Below, one piece after another: positions 6,977-14,319 of a stretch of DNA of 15,970 nucleotides. Origin of the DNA: Candidatus Brocadiaceae bacterium (GTDB lineage: Bacteria; Planctomycetota; Brocadiia; SM23-32); the NCBI GenBank assembly GCA_030615435.1, contig JAUWZH010000025.1:1-15970 (forward strand). Direction: 5' to 3'. The notes beneath the pieces are model-generated. The model was not told where the DNA came from. It was given only the letters and a program-made list of their open reading frames with translations, and did not search any database. How positions within the stretch are numbered: the stretch's first letter is position 1; the number at the start of each line of letters is the position of its first letter. A program made the translations under genes and the position numbers.

Positions 6977-8846
6977 CGGTGGGTTCCTCCTGCTTTTCTC
7001 GTTCTGCCTGCCGGGTCTCTTCTGCTTCCTGCGGCGAGGTCAATCCCTGCATCTCCCGTTGCACCTGGCTGGCGAGCCGGTCGAAGATCTGCATCTGGTC
7101 GGGCGGAATGCGCTTGGCGCGCGCGATTCCCTCGATGGCGGGGATCTGGAGGACCTGCTCCAGTTCCATTCCTTGCTGGAGGGCCTGCCTGGCGAGTCTG
7201 TCGAAAAGAAGGATCACGCCCAGCAGCCGGAATTGTTTGTCCAGCCCCGTGTAGGTGTCTATTTCATCGAAGGCGCTCTGGTGCAGGAAGTCCTCCCGCA
7301 GCATCCGGGCGACCTCCATCAGCAACCGGTCCTCGGCCGAGAGCGATTCCACTCCGACCAGCCGCACGAGCTCCTCGAGCTCCGACTCCCTCTGGAGGAT
7401 GGACATGGCCCGGCGGCGGTTGGCGGACCAGCCTTCGTTTGCGTTCTGCTCGGCCCACCTGTCCACCGCGCCCTGGTAGAGGGAGTAGCTGCGCAGCCAC
7501 GAGATGGCGGGGAAGTGCCGCGCTGAGGCCAGCTCGTCCTCAAGGCTCCAGAACACCTGCACCACCCGCAGGGTAGACTGCACCACCGGGTCCGAGAGGT
7601 CCCCGCCCGGCGGCGAGACGGCGCCGATGAAGCTGATGGTGCCTTCCCGCCGGTCCTTCCCTGAGGCAATCACCCGGCCGGCGCGCTCGTAGAAACTCGC
7701 GATGCGGCTCGCGAGGTATGGTGGGTATCCCTCCTCGCCCGGCATCTCCTCCAGCCGGCCCGATATCTCTCGCATCGCCTCCGCCCAGCGCGAGGTGGAG
7801 TCCGCCATGAGGGCCACGTCGTAGCCCATGTCCCGGAAGTATTCCGCGATCGTGATCCCCGTGAAGACCGACGCCTCTCGGGCGGCCACCGGCATGTTGG
7901 AGGTATTGGCCACCAGCACGGTTCGCTTGATCAGTGCCTGGCCGGTGCGCGGGTCCTCGATCTGCGGCAATTCCAGCAGCACGTCCGTCATCTCGTTGCC
8001 GCGCTCACCGCAGCCCACGTAAACGATGATGTCGGCATTGGCCCACTTGCAGAGCTGGTGCTGCACGACCGTCTTGCCGCTTCCGAACGGCCCGGGGATG
8101 CACGCAGTGCCGCCCTTGGCGAGGGGGAAGAAGGTGTCAATGACTCTCTGGCCGGTCACCAGCATGGTCTCTGGAGGCAGCTTTTGTGCTATTGGCCGCG
8201 CCTGGCGCACGGGCCAGCGCTGCATCATCGTCACCTTATTCTCGCCGTCCTCGCCCTCGATGAGGGCTACCGTGTCGGTGATCGTGGCCTGCTTTTCCTC
8301 GATGTGCCTGATCTTCCCGGCGACGCCGGGGGGAACCATGACGCGATGCTCCACAACGGGAGTTTCCTGCACGGTGCCGAGGATGTCTCCGGGGATCACC
8401 TGCTCGCCTTCTTTCGCCACCGGCTGGAAGGCCCAGCGGTGCTGGCGATCGAGCGCCTCCACCTCGGCGCCCCGCACGATGTAGGCCCCCCAGTGCTGCT
8501 CAAGGATGTCCAGCGGTCGCTGGACCCCGTCGTAGATCGCGCCTATGAGCCCGGGGCCGAGCTCAACGCTGAGCGGCTCCCCCATCGTCTCGGCAGGGTC
8601 GCCGGGGCCTATCCCTTCGGTCTCCTCGTAGACCTGGATGGAGTACGAGTCGCCCCGTATCTCGATGATCTCGCCGAAGAGCCTCTGCTCCCCGACTCGC
8701 ACCATCTCGTGCATCCTGCCGCCGGTCAGCCCCGTGGCCACGACGAGCGGTCCTGAGACCCGCACCACGCGCCCCTGCGGTCCTTCGGACTTCTGGTTGG
8801 CGCCGGGGTGGGTCTGGCTGCTCCTCAGTTCGTTTTCCTCTCCCAC
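6969..8846 (-). CDS. atpA: V/A-type ATPase catalytic subunit A
   Basis: Catalytic ATP-hydrolysing subunit. From the start chosen it has 625 residues, a little longer than the roughly 580-600 common in bacteria, mainly through a polar N-terminal extension of about 25 residues. It shows Walker A GPFGSGKT (252-259), CGERGNE with the catalytic Glu (E281), the Walker B region ALMADSTSRWAEA (345-357) and EEGYPPYLASRIASFYERAG. The family-specific non-homologous insert lies at about 110-190. No intein is present. I place the start at GTG 8846 because GGGAGG lies five bases before it. An in-frame ATG at 8867 would add seven residues but has no ribosome site. A gap of 192 bases, unusual for this operon, separates it from the upstream F gene. 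Confidence 0.95.
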   Translation of the reverse strand: MGEENELRSSQTHPGANQKSEGPQGRVVRVSGPLVVATGLTGGRMHEMVRVGEQRLFGEIIEIRGDSYSIQVYEETEGIGPGDPAETMGEPLSVELGPGLIGAIYDGVQRPLDILEQHWGAYIVRGAEVEALDRQHRWAFQPVAKEGEQVIPGDILGTVQETPVVEHRVMVPPGVAGKIRHIEEKQATITDTVALIEGEDGENKVTMMQRWPVRQARPIAQKLPPETMLVTGQRVIDTFFPLAKGGTACIPGPFGSGKTVVQHQLCKWANADIIVYVGCGERGNEMTDVLLELPQIEDPRTGQALIKRTVLVANTSNMPVAAREASVFTGITIAEYFRDMGYDVALMADSTSRWAEAMREISGRLEEMPGEEGYPPYLASRIASFYERAGRVIASGKDRREGTISFIGAVSPPGGDLSDPVVQSTLRVVQVFWSLEDELASARHFPAISWLRSYSLYQGAVDRWAEQNANEGWSANRRRAMSILQRESELEELVRLVGVESLSAEDRLLMEVARMLREDFLHQSAFDEIDTYTGLDKQFRLLGVILLFDRLARQALQQGMELEQVLQIPAIEGIARAKRIPPDQMQIFDRLASQVQREMQGLTSPQEAEETRQAEREKQEEPTGA

Positions 8847-8986
8847 GTGTGCCTCCCTGGAGGCCATTGAGCTATGTGCTGAGCCGCAACTGCCGATCTC
8901 CCAGCTTTCTTCCCGCTCCTATCATTGCTCCCCCGTTCCACCTGACTGCCGGCTTGAGCAAGGGCGCGACTCACAAACACGCCCGC

Positions 8987-9002
8987 GCGACCGGCCGGTC
9001 GC
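8987..9002. repeat. Perfect 16-bp palindrome in the F-A intergenic gap
   Basis: The 16 bases read the same on both strands. They can fold in RNA as a six-base-pair GC-rich stem (GCGACC/GGTCGC) with a GGCC loop. It lies between the F stop and the A start inside the operon transcript, with no T run after it on either strand. It could be an mRNA-processing or stabilising hairpin, or a protein-binding site; the function is unknown. Confidence 0.6.
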
Positions 9003-9038
9003 TTGCCACTGAGGCTCCGGCGCACCACCGGGCCGCGC

Positions 9039-9371
9039 TCAATCACCCGAAATCAAATCCACGCCGATGGACTGCTCCATGGCGTGTTTCAGCCACTCCA
9101 GCGTGGTTCCCCGAGAGCCCCGGTGGGATGGGACGAGCACGATCATCGCGACGCCCTCGCTGCGCAGTTCCTCCACCGTCTCTCGTGCTGCTTCGGCGAC
9201 GGATTCGCTCACGATCACCAGAGGCACCTCGGGACGTCGGGCCTCCTGCCGCAGGATCGCCTCCAGTTCGCCCGCGTTTTCCACAGAGGAGATCTCCACT
9301 CCGATACTCCTCAGGCCGATGATCTCGTGGAGCGGCCCGATCGCCACGACCTTCTCCTTGGCTTGCGTCAT
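9039..9371 (-). CDS. atpF: V/A-type ATPase subunit F
   Basis: Small rotor subunit that binds the D shaft and, in the Thermus and Enterococcus enzymes, modulates ATPase activity. The 110-residue product has a Rossmann-like pattern of alternating beta strands and helices: VVAIGPLHEIIGLRSIGVE (8-26), PLVIVSESVAE (50-60), and VAMIVLVPSHRGSRG (74-88). It ends with a helix and a short strand, as in the family. The ATG at 9371 has GAGGAA six bases upstream, and the C gene stop is ten bases further up. The stop is followed by a long gap before subunit A. Confidence 0.88.
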   Translation of the reverse strand: MTQAKEKVVAIGPLHEIIGLRSIGVEISSVENAGELEAILRQEARRPEVPLVIVSESVAEAARETVEELRSEGVAMIVLVPSHRGSRGTTLEWLKHAMEQSIGVDLISGD

Positions 9372-9381
9372 CGGCGTTTCC

Positions 9382-10377
9382 TCACACGTAGCACGCCATC
9401 AGTGTCGGGCGCAGGATCGCCGGAGCGATGCCGTTTGCGCGGCCCGCCGCTGCGAGCCCCAGGTTGTGGGCCTCCGCTGCGAGTCCGACCAGGCACCCGA
9501 AAACGCGCTCCGGCCCGAACGCCACATGCTTCGCCGCACGGGCGAAATCCATCAACCACGCGTCGGCGGCGCGCACGAACTGCCGTATCCGTCCCGGTCC
9601 TTGCGCAGCGCCGAGTCCGCCCGCATCCAGGCCCTCCAGGGCGGAACCCAGCAGGACCGGCCACCGGCCCAGGTCACTCTGCCGGAGGGCCGCGAACAGT
9701 TCCGGCTCCGCCCGATCCTCGACCAGAAGGCGCTGGACGTCTTGGTGCAGCCCCAGCGCCCGGCCGCGCCAGAGGAACTCCACGCCCTTCGCCGTATCAT
9801 AGCGGCGGCAATACTCGGCGATAAAACCACTGCCTGTCCGCCGCGCCAGGTCGCACAAGGCCCTCAGGCACGCGCCGTCGAAGGCCGCATCGAAAGCCCC
9901 GGGATGGGCCGGCACCGAACCCAGCGCGTCCCTGGTCCTGCGAACCACAGCCGGAAAGGGCTCTGGCAATTCCGCGTCCAAACCGGCCCAGAGGCGTTCC
10001 CATACCTCCTCGCCGTAGCGGGAAGGAGGAGCGGAGACGGGCATGTCCAGGCGAGTGCGCTTGACGAAGTTCTTCAGGCTCCGCAATTGCTCCTGCACGA
10101 GCAGCAGCTCGGCCACCGTTGCATCGGGGCTTATGTCCTGCATCTCCTTCATGAGGCCCCGGTAAGCGTCTCTCGCCGTCCTGTCGGCCTCCCGCAAGCC
10201 TTCCGGGCCCCCGAATCTGTCCCCGAACAGCGTGTCGGCGAGGCTGTGGCTGACCTCTTCGAGCGAAGGAGCATCGAGGAGGCCTTCGAAAAAGCTCGCC
10301 GGCACCATGCGGGACTCCAGCGCGGCGGAGCGGCCGCTGGCGTAAGTCCAGGCCGATCTGTCCTGGTTTCCAAGCAT
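9382..10377 (-). CDS. atpC: V/A-type ATPase subunit C (rotor funnel)
   Basis: Funnel-shaped subunit that joins the D/F shaft to the membrane K ring. The 331-residue product is almost wholly helical and of normal length for this family, called C in bacteria and archaea and d in eukaryotes. The C-terminal part is diagnostic: FGPERVFGCLVGLAAEAHNL, then a Gly-Arg-Ala-Asn-Gly turn and RPTLMACYV at the extreme end. An LLLVQEQLRSLKNFVK helix lies at 91-106. Sequence conservation is low across the family, so position in the operon supports the call. The ATG at 10377 has only a weak GGTGA ribosome site. It is separated from the upstream E gene by 110 bases with no recognisable gene. Confidence 0.88.
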   Translation of the reverse strand: MLGNQDRSAWTYASGRSAALESRMVPASFFEGLLDAPSLEEVSHSLADTLFGDRFGGPEGLREADRTARDAYRGLMKEMQDISPDATVAELLLVQEQLRSLKNFVKRTRLDMPVSAPPSRYGEEVWERLWAGLDAELPEPFPAVVRRTRDALGSVPAHPGAFDAAFDGACLRALCDLARRTGSGFIAEYCRRYDTAKGVEFLWRGRALGLHQDVQRLLVEDRAEPELFAALRQSDLGRWPVLLGSALEGLDAGGLGAAQGPGRIRQFVRAADAWLMDFARAAKHVAFGPERVFGCLVGLAAEAHNLGLAAAGRANGIAPAILRPTLMACYV

Positions 10378-10487
10378 CTCTCAGTTCACCACGAGCAGCA
10401 CGATGCGACCGGGGTTTTCATTGCCCCTGCCCTCATCGCTGTTGGGCCGATTGCAAACGCGAGCAGCGGCACGCACCCCCTGGCTCT

Positions 10488-11087
10488 TCAGGCCGCAGTG
10501 TCTTTCTGGAACAGGATCTCGGCGACTTTCGAGGTGAGCTCCTCGCGCGAGCGGGCCATTCGGCTGTCCAATGACAGGTCGACCTCGAAACTCTGTGTGC
10601 GGAAGATCACGCCACCGGCAGCCGGCCTTTCGCCGGGCACGAGCCGCAGCCGGGCATCCGCCTCGCGGGAGCGGTTCAGGTCCTCGATCAGCGGTGCCAG
10701 CCGCTCGGCGTCGCGCTCGCTGCACAACACTTCGCCGGCCGCGTCGGGAGGGATCTCTCTCATCCAGCCCCGCACCACCTCCCGGTAACGCCCGTCGGGA
10801 CAATCAGCGAGTCGGCGGGCCGCCCGCTGGAAAAGCTCGTCGAGGAGGGCATTCCGCTGCCGGAGCAGTTCCATGTTGCGTTCGTACCGCCTGTGCACGA
10901 CCTGGCGCTCGCCTTCCCGCTGGGCGTCCTCACTGGCCCTCTGGTAATGATGCTCGAACTCCTCCTGGAGGCTACGCCCTGCCGCCGCGAGCTCCTCCTC
11001 GCGGCGCACACGCGCCTCGGACTCGATCTTCTCAGCTTCCTGGCGCGCCTTGGTCAGGATGGCCTGGCGTATGCGTTCGAGGGACAT
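10488..11087 (-). CDS. atpE: V/A-type ATPase subunit E (peripheral stalk)
   Basis: Peripheral stalk subunit that pairs with the small H(G) subunit as a long coiled coil and holds the A3B3 head against the I stator. It has 199 residues. Residues 1-85 are a charged, nearly unbroken helix (ILTKARQEAEKIESEA followed by an RREEEL run). The C-terminal 90 residues form an alpha/beta domain with the usual GGVIFRTQSFEVDLSLDSRM block (157-176), in which a Gly-Gly turn and an Asp-rich strand are typical. The ATG at 11087 fits the family start, although no strong ribosome site is visible. The K gene stop lies 33 bases upstream. Confidence 0.92.
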   Translation of the reverse strand: MSLERIRQAILTKARQEAEKIESEARVRREEELAAAGRSLQEEFEHHYQRASEDAQREGERQVVHRRYERNMELLRQRNALLDELFQRAARRLADCPDGRYREVVRGWMREIPPDAAGEVLCSERDAERLAPLIEDLNRSREADARLRLVPGERPAAGGVIFRTQSFEVDLSLDSRMARSREELTSKVAEILFQKDTAA

Positions 11088-11120
11088 GGCTTGCTTTGGC
11101 CCGCAGGTCGGTGCACATTC

Positions 11121-11675
11121 TCAGGAAGGCCCCGCCGCGGCAGCGGCGACGGTCAGGCCTTCCCTGGTGATCCAGAGTATCAACAGGATGGCCGCCAGCA
11201 GGGCCACCACGCCGTACGTCTCAACCAGCCCGGGCATCAGGATCGCGCGCCCGCCTTCCTCCGGTCTCTTGCCGGTCATGTTGATGCAGGCCGCCGAGGT
11301 CTCTCCCTGATAAACAGCGCTGCGCCACTCCACGATGCCCATGCACAGGCCGATCACGAACAGCCCGATGCCCACCAGGGGCGACACGCTGACCTCGGCC
11401 TCGCCCATAAGACCGATGCGCATCGCGATCATGATGGCGCAGATGAAACCGTAGAACCCCTGAGTGCCGGGCAGGGCCACCAGGATAAAGAGCTTGCCGA
11501 AAAGCTCGGGCTTTTCCGACAGAACACCCGCCGCTTCCGCGGCGCCGAGGCGGATGCCGCGCGCCGAACCCGTGCAGGCGAACAGCACCGCGAGCATCGC
11601 CCCCGCCACCGCCCAGCCAAGGCCCGACTGCACGAAGTAGAGCCTCAGCAGTTCGCCAAGAGTCTCGTCAAGCAT
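11121..11675 (-). CDS. atpK: V/A-type ATPase proteolipid subunit K, Na+-type ligand set
   Basis: Membrane ring subunit that carries the coupling ion. The 184-residue product is a doubled proteolipid with four membrane helices (about 19-36, 62-85, 99-116, 147-169) in two hairpins. LPGTQGFYGF (68-77) in the first and LVETYG (150-155) in the second hold the ion site, with a single essential carboxylate at Glu152. Aligned by eye to Enterococcus hirae NtpK as I recall it, Leu68, Thr71, Gln72, Gln123 and Glu152 match the Na+ ligands Leu61, Thr64, Gln65, Gln110 and Glu139. A loop of about six extra residues lies between hairpins, and the tail is Ala-rich. The ATG at 11675 follows AGGAGG by nine bases, which rejects a start 30 bases upstream. 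Confidence 0.94.
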   Translation of the reverse strand: MLDETLGELLRLYFVQSGLGWAVAGAMLAVLFACTGSARGIRLGAAEAAGVLSEKPELFGKLFILVALPGTQGFYGFICAIMIAMRIGLMGEAEVSVSPLVGIGLFVIGLCMGIVEWRSAVYQGETSAACINMTGKRPEEGGRAILMPGLVETYGVVALLAAILLILWITREGLTVAAAAAGPS

Positions 11676-11754
11676 GCCTCTGTTCCTCCTATGGAAGGCC
11701 GACATCGAGTGCCCCGCACAGCCCTTTTCGGGTCTCGCGGGCTGGGGGGTCGGT

Positions 11755-13758
11755 TTACCTCTCCACGATGACCGTTTCGGTGTTCAGCGACAGAGGGCTG
11801 AAGCGCACCCCTCCCATCTCGTAGAACCGGTTGAAGAACTCCAGGAAAATCAGCCGAGCAGGATGGACGAAGGCGCTGATGATGCCCACGGCGAAGTTGA
11901 ACAGGTGGCCCATCAGGGCCACGCCAATGAAAAGTACCACGCCCACCCTGGGAATGTCCTGCACGAGCCCGGCCAGTATGTTGAAGGACATGCCGACGAT
12001 GCTCGTGGTCAGCCCCAGCGCCAGAAGGCGCGAATAGGATAGCATGTCGGCCATGAAAGAGATGCATCCGTAGGAACCCATGATCCCGTAGAGGCTGACC
12101 AGGCCCACGAGGGCCTTCGCTGCTACGCCTTTCTCATGGCGCCCCTGTGTGAGGACCAGGCCGACTCCTCCCACGGCCACCAGGCCAACTCCCAGCCTGA
12201 AGAGCCACCCCGGAATCGCAAAGAACAGCACCGAGGCAACAATCATGAAGCCGGGGATCGTCACCAGCCAGAAGCCGGCGTCGAAGACCGCTCCCGAGAC
12301 GTCTCCCCGCCGAAGCAGGCCGTAGCCCTTCAGCACGATGCCGTAGAGTTGATTGACGACCCCGATGCCAAGGCACACCAGCAGCAGCGCCACGGCCTTG
12401 TCCAGCGGTTCCACTATGGCGGTGCGCTCCTTGATCCACAACAGCACATTGCCCTCGCCGAGGTAGTCGGGATTCCAGAGGTCGGCGGCCCAGGAGCCGG
12501 TGAGCACCCCGAAGAAGATCGTGCTGATGCCGCAGTAAAAGAAAAGCATGCACATGTTGTGCAGCCCCTCGTAGCCGCGAGCCTTGCGCGCCAGGTACCA
12601 TGCCACTGCGCACAGCAACAGGCCGTAAGCCACGTCGCTGAAACAGATGCCGAAAAACACCAGGAAGCTCAGCGACAGATACGGCGTGGGGTCGAAGCTG
12701 AAGTAGTCGGGCAGACCGAACAGGTCCACCATGAAGCGCAGTGGCTTGACGAGCCGGGAGTGTCTGAGCGATATGGGTACCGTGTCCTCGGGCGTGGGCT
12801 CCCGGTAAAGGGCCGAGACATCCGGGAAATCGCGCTCCAGAGCCTCCTCGAACTTTGCGACGTCGGCGGCCCGGATGAAACCGCACAGAATGGCGATGCG
12901 GCGACTGCGCACCATCTTGTTGTGGGCTTCCAGCTTGGCCAGCCGGGCCTCATAGTGTCCGAGGAGGATCTCCACCTGGCGGCCCTTCTCGGAGAGCTTC
13001 CGCGCCCGCTCGGCGCACTGATCGGCGGCGCGGCGGCGACGGGCGACCTCCAGGCGCAACTCGTCAATCCTGTCGGCCGCCGAGCCTTCCAGCTCCGGCA
13101 GCGGCCGCTCCGAGAACTGATGCCCCCTCAGGATGCGCTCGGCCTCCTCCCGGTCGTTGCGGAGAGCTATCACACAGAGGTCCACCCTGCGCTTGTTGCG
13201 CCGCAGCTCCTGGAAGGCGAGCAGTTCCGCCGCTTCGGCGTCGGCGCGCAGTCGGTTCCACTCCTGCACGGGCATCGAGCCGACTTGGCCGTGCGTGCGG
13301 CGCAGGGCCCGCAACTGCGAGGGTCCGAACGGAAGCCCGCGGAAGAACTCCAGGTTCTCGATCTCCGCCCCTGCGCGCTCGATGGCATCCCGGTGTTCCT
13401 CGAATTCGCTGGAGAGGCGGCTGCACTCCTCGTAGAGGGGCCGGTAATCGAACTCCTCGAGGACGCGCTGTCTCTCAGAGTCTTTCACCCGGGTGGGCAC
13501 GTTGACCAGGCTCTGCACGAAACTCTTCTCTTGCGTGTGGAAACTCCTGAAGACCTCCTGGATGTGCTGCAGCTCCCGGAGCCTGGAGTCCACCTCTTCG
13601 ACATGAAGGGCAGGGCGCTCGAACTCACCGTCATCCGAGAAGCGCTCGGCAGCGTCCTCCACGTGCATGAGGCCACGTTCCTGGAGCCATTCCAGCAAAG
13701 CATCGCTCGCCTGGCGAGGGGCCAGGAGGGCGAGGTGCTTCATTCGCTCTATTGCCAC
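11755..13758 (-). CDS. atpI: V/A-type ATPase subunit I (membrane stator)
   Basis: Stator subunit, equivalent to the eukaryotic a subunit, which forms the ion half-channels beside the K ring and anchors the peripheral stalks. It has 667 residues, the usual size. The first 345 residues are cytoplasmic and rich in charged coiled coil. About seven or eight membrane helices follow from residue 360. Family marks include FGICFSDVAYGLLL (369-382), LSYSRLLALGLTTSIVG (573-589), whose Arg577 is the probable essential channel arginine, and the C-terminal HPARLIFLEFFNRFYEMGG (632-650). It starts at GTG 13758, with AGGA six bases upstream, and overlaps the preceding stalk gene by ten bases. An internal ATG at 13743 is less likely. 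Confidence 0.96.
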   Translation of the reverse strand: MAIERMKHLALLAPRQASDALLEWLQERGLMHVEDAAERFSDDGEFERPALHVEEVDSRLRELQHIQEVFRSFHTQEKSFVQSLVNVPTRVKDSERQRVLEEFDYRPLYEECSRLSSEFEEHRDAIERAGAEIENLEFFRGLPFGPSQLRALRRTHGQVGSMPVQEWNRLRADAEAAELLAFQELRRNKRRVDLCVIALRNDREEAERILRGHQFSERPLPELEGSAADRIDELRLEVARRRRAADQCAERARKLSEKGRQVEILLGHYEARLAKLEAHNKMVRSRRIAILCGFIRAADVAKFEEALERDFPDVSALYREPTPEDTVPISLRHSRLVKPLRFMVDLFGLPDYFSFDPTPYLSLSFLVFFGICFSDVAYGLLLCAVAWYLARKARGYEGLHNMCMLFFYCGISTIFFGVLTGSWAADLWNPDYLGEGNVLLWIKERTAIVEPLDKAVALLLVCLGIGVVNQLYGIVLKGYGLLRRGDVSGAVFDAGFWLVTIPGFMIVASVLFFAIPGWLFRLGVGLVAVGGVGLVLTQGRHEKGVAAKALVGLVSLYGIMGSYGCISFMADMLSYSRLLALGLTTSIVGMSFNILAGLVQDIPRVGVVLFIGVALMGHLFNFAVGIISAFVHPARLIFLEFFNRFYEMGGVRFSPLSLNTETVIVER

Positions 13759-14075
13759 TGAGCGTCCTCGCGCAAATGCTTCAGGATGAGGTCCTCTGCG
13801 TGCTCCACGACCCGGGGGTCCAGGGATTGCAGGCGTCCCCTCGCCTCCCGGGTCCTGTGCTCTATCTCCTCCAGGCGCGCGGCGGTTTCTTCGCGCAGCT
13901 TCGCCTCGAAGGCCCCCGACCTCTCGCCGAGCGCCTTCTCGTGTTCGCGGCGCATGGAGGCCACTTGCTCATCAACGCTGCTTTCCAGCGCCCTGGCACG
14001 TTGCCTGGCCTCGGCGATGATCCGGTCGGCCTCGGCTTCGATGCGACCGATTTGTTCGACGATGTTTTCGCTCAT
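13749..14075 (-). CDS. V/A-type ATPase subunit H/G (peripheral stalk)
   Basis: Probable partner of subunit E in the peripheral stalks. The 108-residue product is a single charged helix typical of this short family: IVEQIGRIEAEADRIIAEAR (5-24), then heptad-like Glu/Arg/Ala repeats to the end. Sequence alone is weak for such coiled coils, but its place as first gene, overlapping subunit I by ten bases, is where Thermus-type operons carry this subunit. The start at ATG 14075 is chosen because the family motif begins right after it; no good ribosome site is visible. An in-frame start at 14114 is an alternative. The promoter at 14144-14172 gives a leader of about 62 bases. Confidence 0.82.
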   Translation of the reverse strand: MSENIVEQIGRIEAEADRIIAEARQRARALESSVDEQVASMRREHEKALGERSGAFEAKLREETAARLEEIEHRTREARGRLQSLDPRVVEHAEDLILKHLREDAQWQ

Positions 14076-14143
14076 GGCGAGCTGTCGGAGGGATTGGTAT
14101 CGCCAAGCAACCAATCTGGCAAGCCAATCGGATGGAACGCGCC

Positions 14144-14172
14144 ATTCTGCCGCTTCTCTCCCGCCATGTCAA
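14144..14172 (-). promoter_or_regulatory. Sigma70-like promoter of the ATPase operon
   Basis: On the minus strand a perfect TTGACA (14172-14167) is followed after 17 bases by CAGAAT (14149-14144), which matches four of six bases of the -10 consensus. Transcription would begin near 14137 and read through all nine ATPase genes. It is back to back with the efp promoter; 29 bases separate the two -35 boxes. Confidence 0.58.
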
Positions 14173-14201
14173 ATGCAGGACCGGCCCTACTGCGCTCCAA
14201 C

Positions 14202-14229
14202 TTGACTTCGCGGCCGCGAGCGCTACAAT
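14202..14229 (+). promoter_or_regulatory. Sigma70-like promoter of efp
   Basis: TTGACT (14202-14207) and TACAAT (14224-14229) are spaced by 16 bases. Each element differs from consensus at one base. The predicted start near 14236 lies about 84 bases upstream of the EF-P start codon. This is the best-scoring promoter seen by eye in the window. Confidence 0.65.
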
Positions 14230-14319
14230 GCGCTCGCCGGCTGGATGTCCGGATGCACGGAGACGGCCGCATTGATGCTCTGTGCAGGTCCACCACCTGG
14301 AACGAAAGGAGCCGAGGAA

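Noticed and set aside
5216..7576. A 786-codon open frame on the plus strand opposite subunits D, B and A
   Set aside because: It lies antisense to genes with clear motifs. Its protein is low in recognisable domains and rich in Arg, Ala, Pro and Gly, as expected for a frame kept open by GC-biased codons.
8825..9046. A 73-codon minus-strand frame from GTG 9046 filling the F-A gap
   Set aside because: No family resemblance, Arg/Gly-rich with no hydrophobic core, overlaps the A start, and no ATPase subunit is known at this place.
9067..10788. A 573-codon plus-strand frame opposite subunits F, C and E
   Set aside because: Antisense shadow of three confirmed ATPase genes, with no signature of its own.
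12136..13761. A 541-codon plus-strand frame opposite subunit I
   Set aside because: Exact antisense of the subunit I coding sequence; the composition is an artefact of codon bias.
14086..14129. Imperfect direct repeat (GCAACCAATC and GCAAGCCAATC) in the leader of the ATPase operon
   Set aside because: Short, imperfect and with only two copies; it cannot be told from chance by eye.
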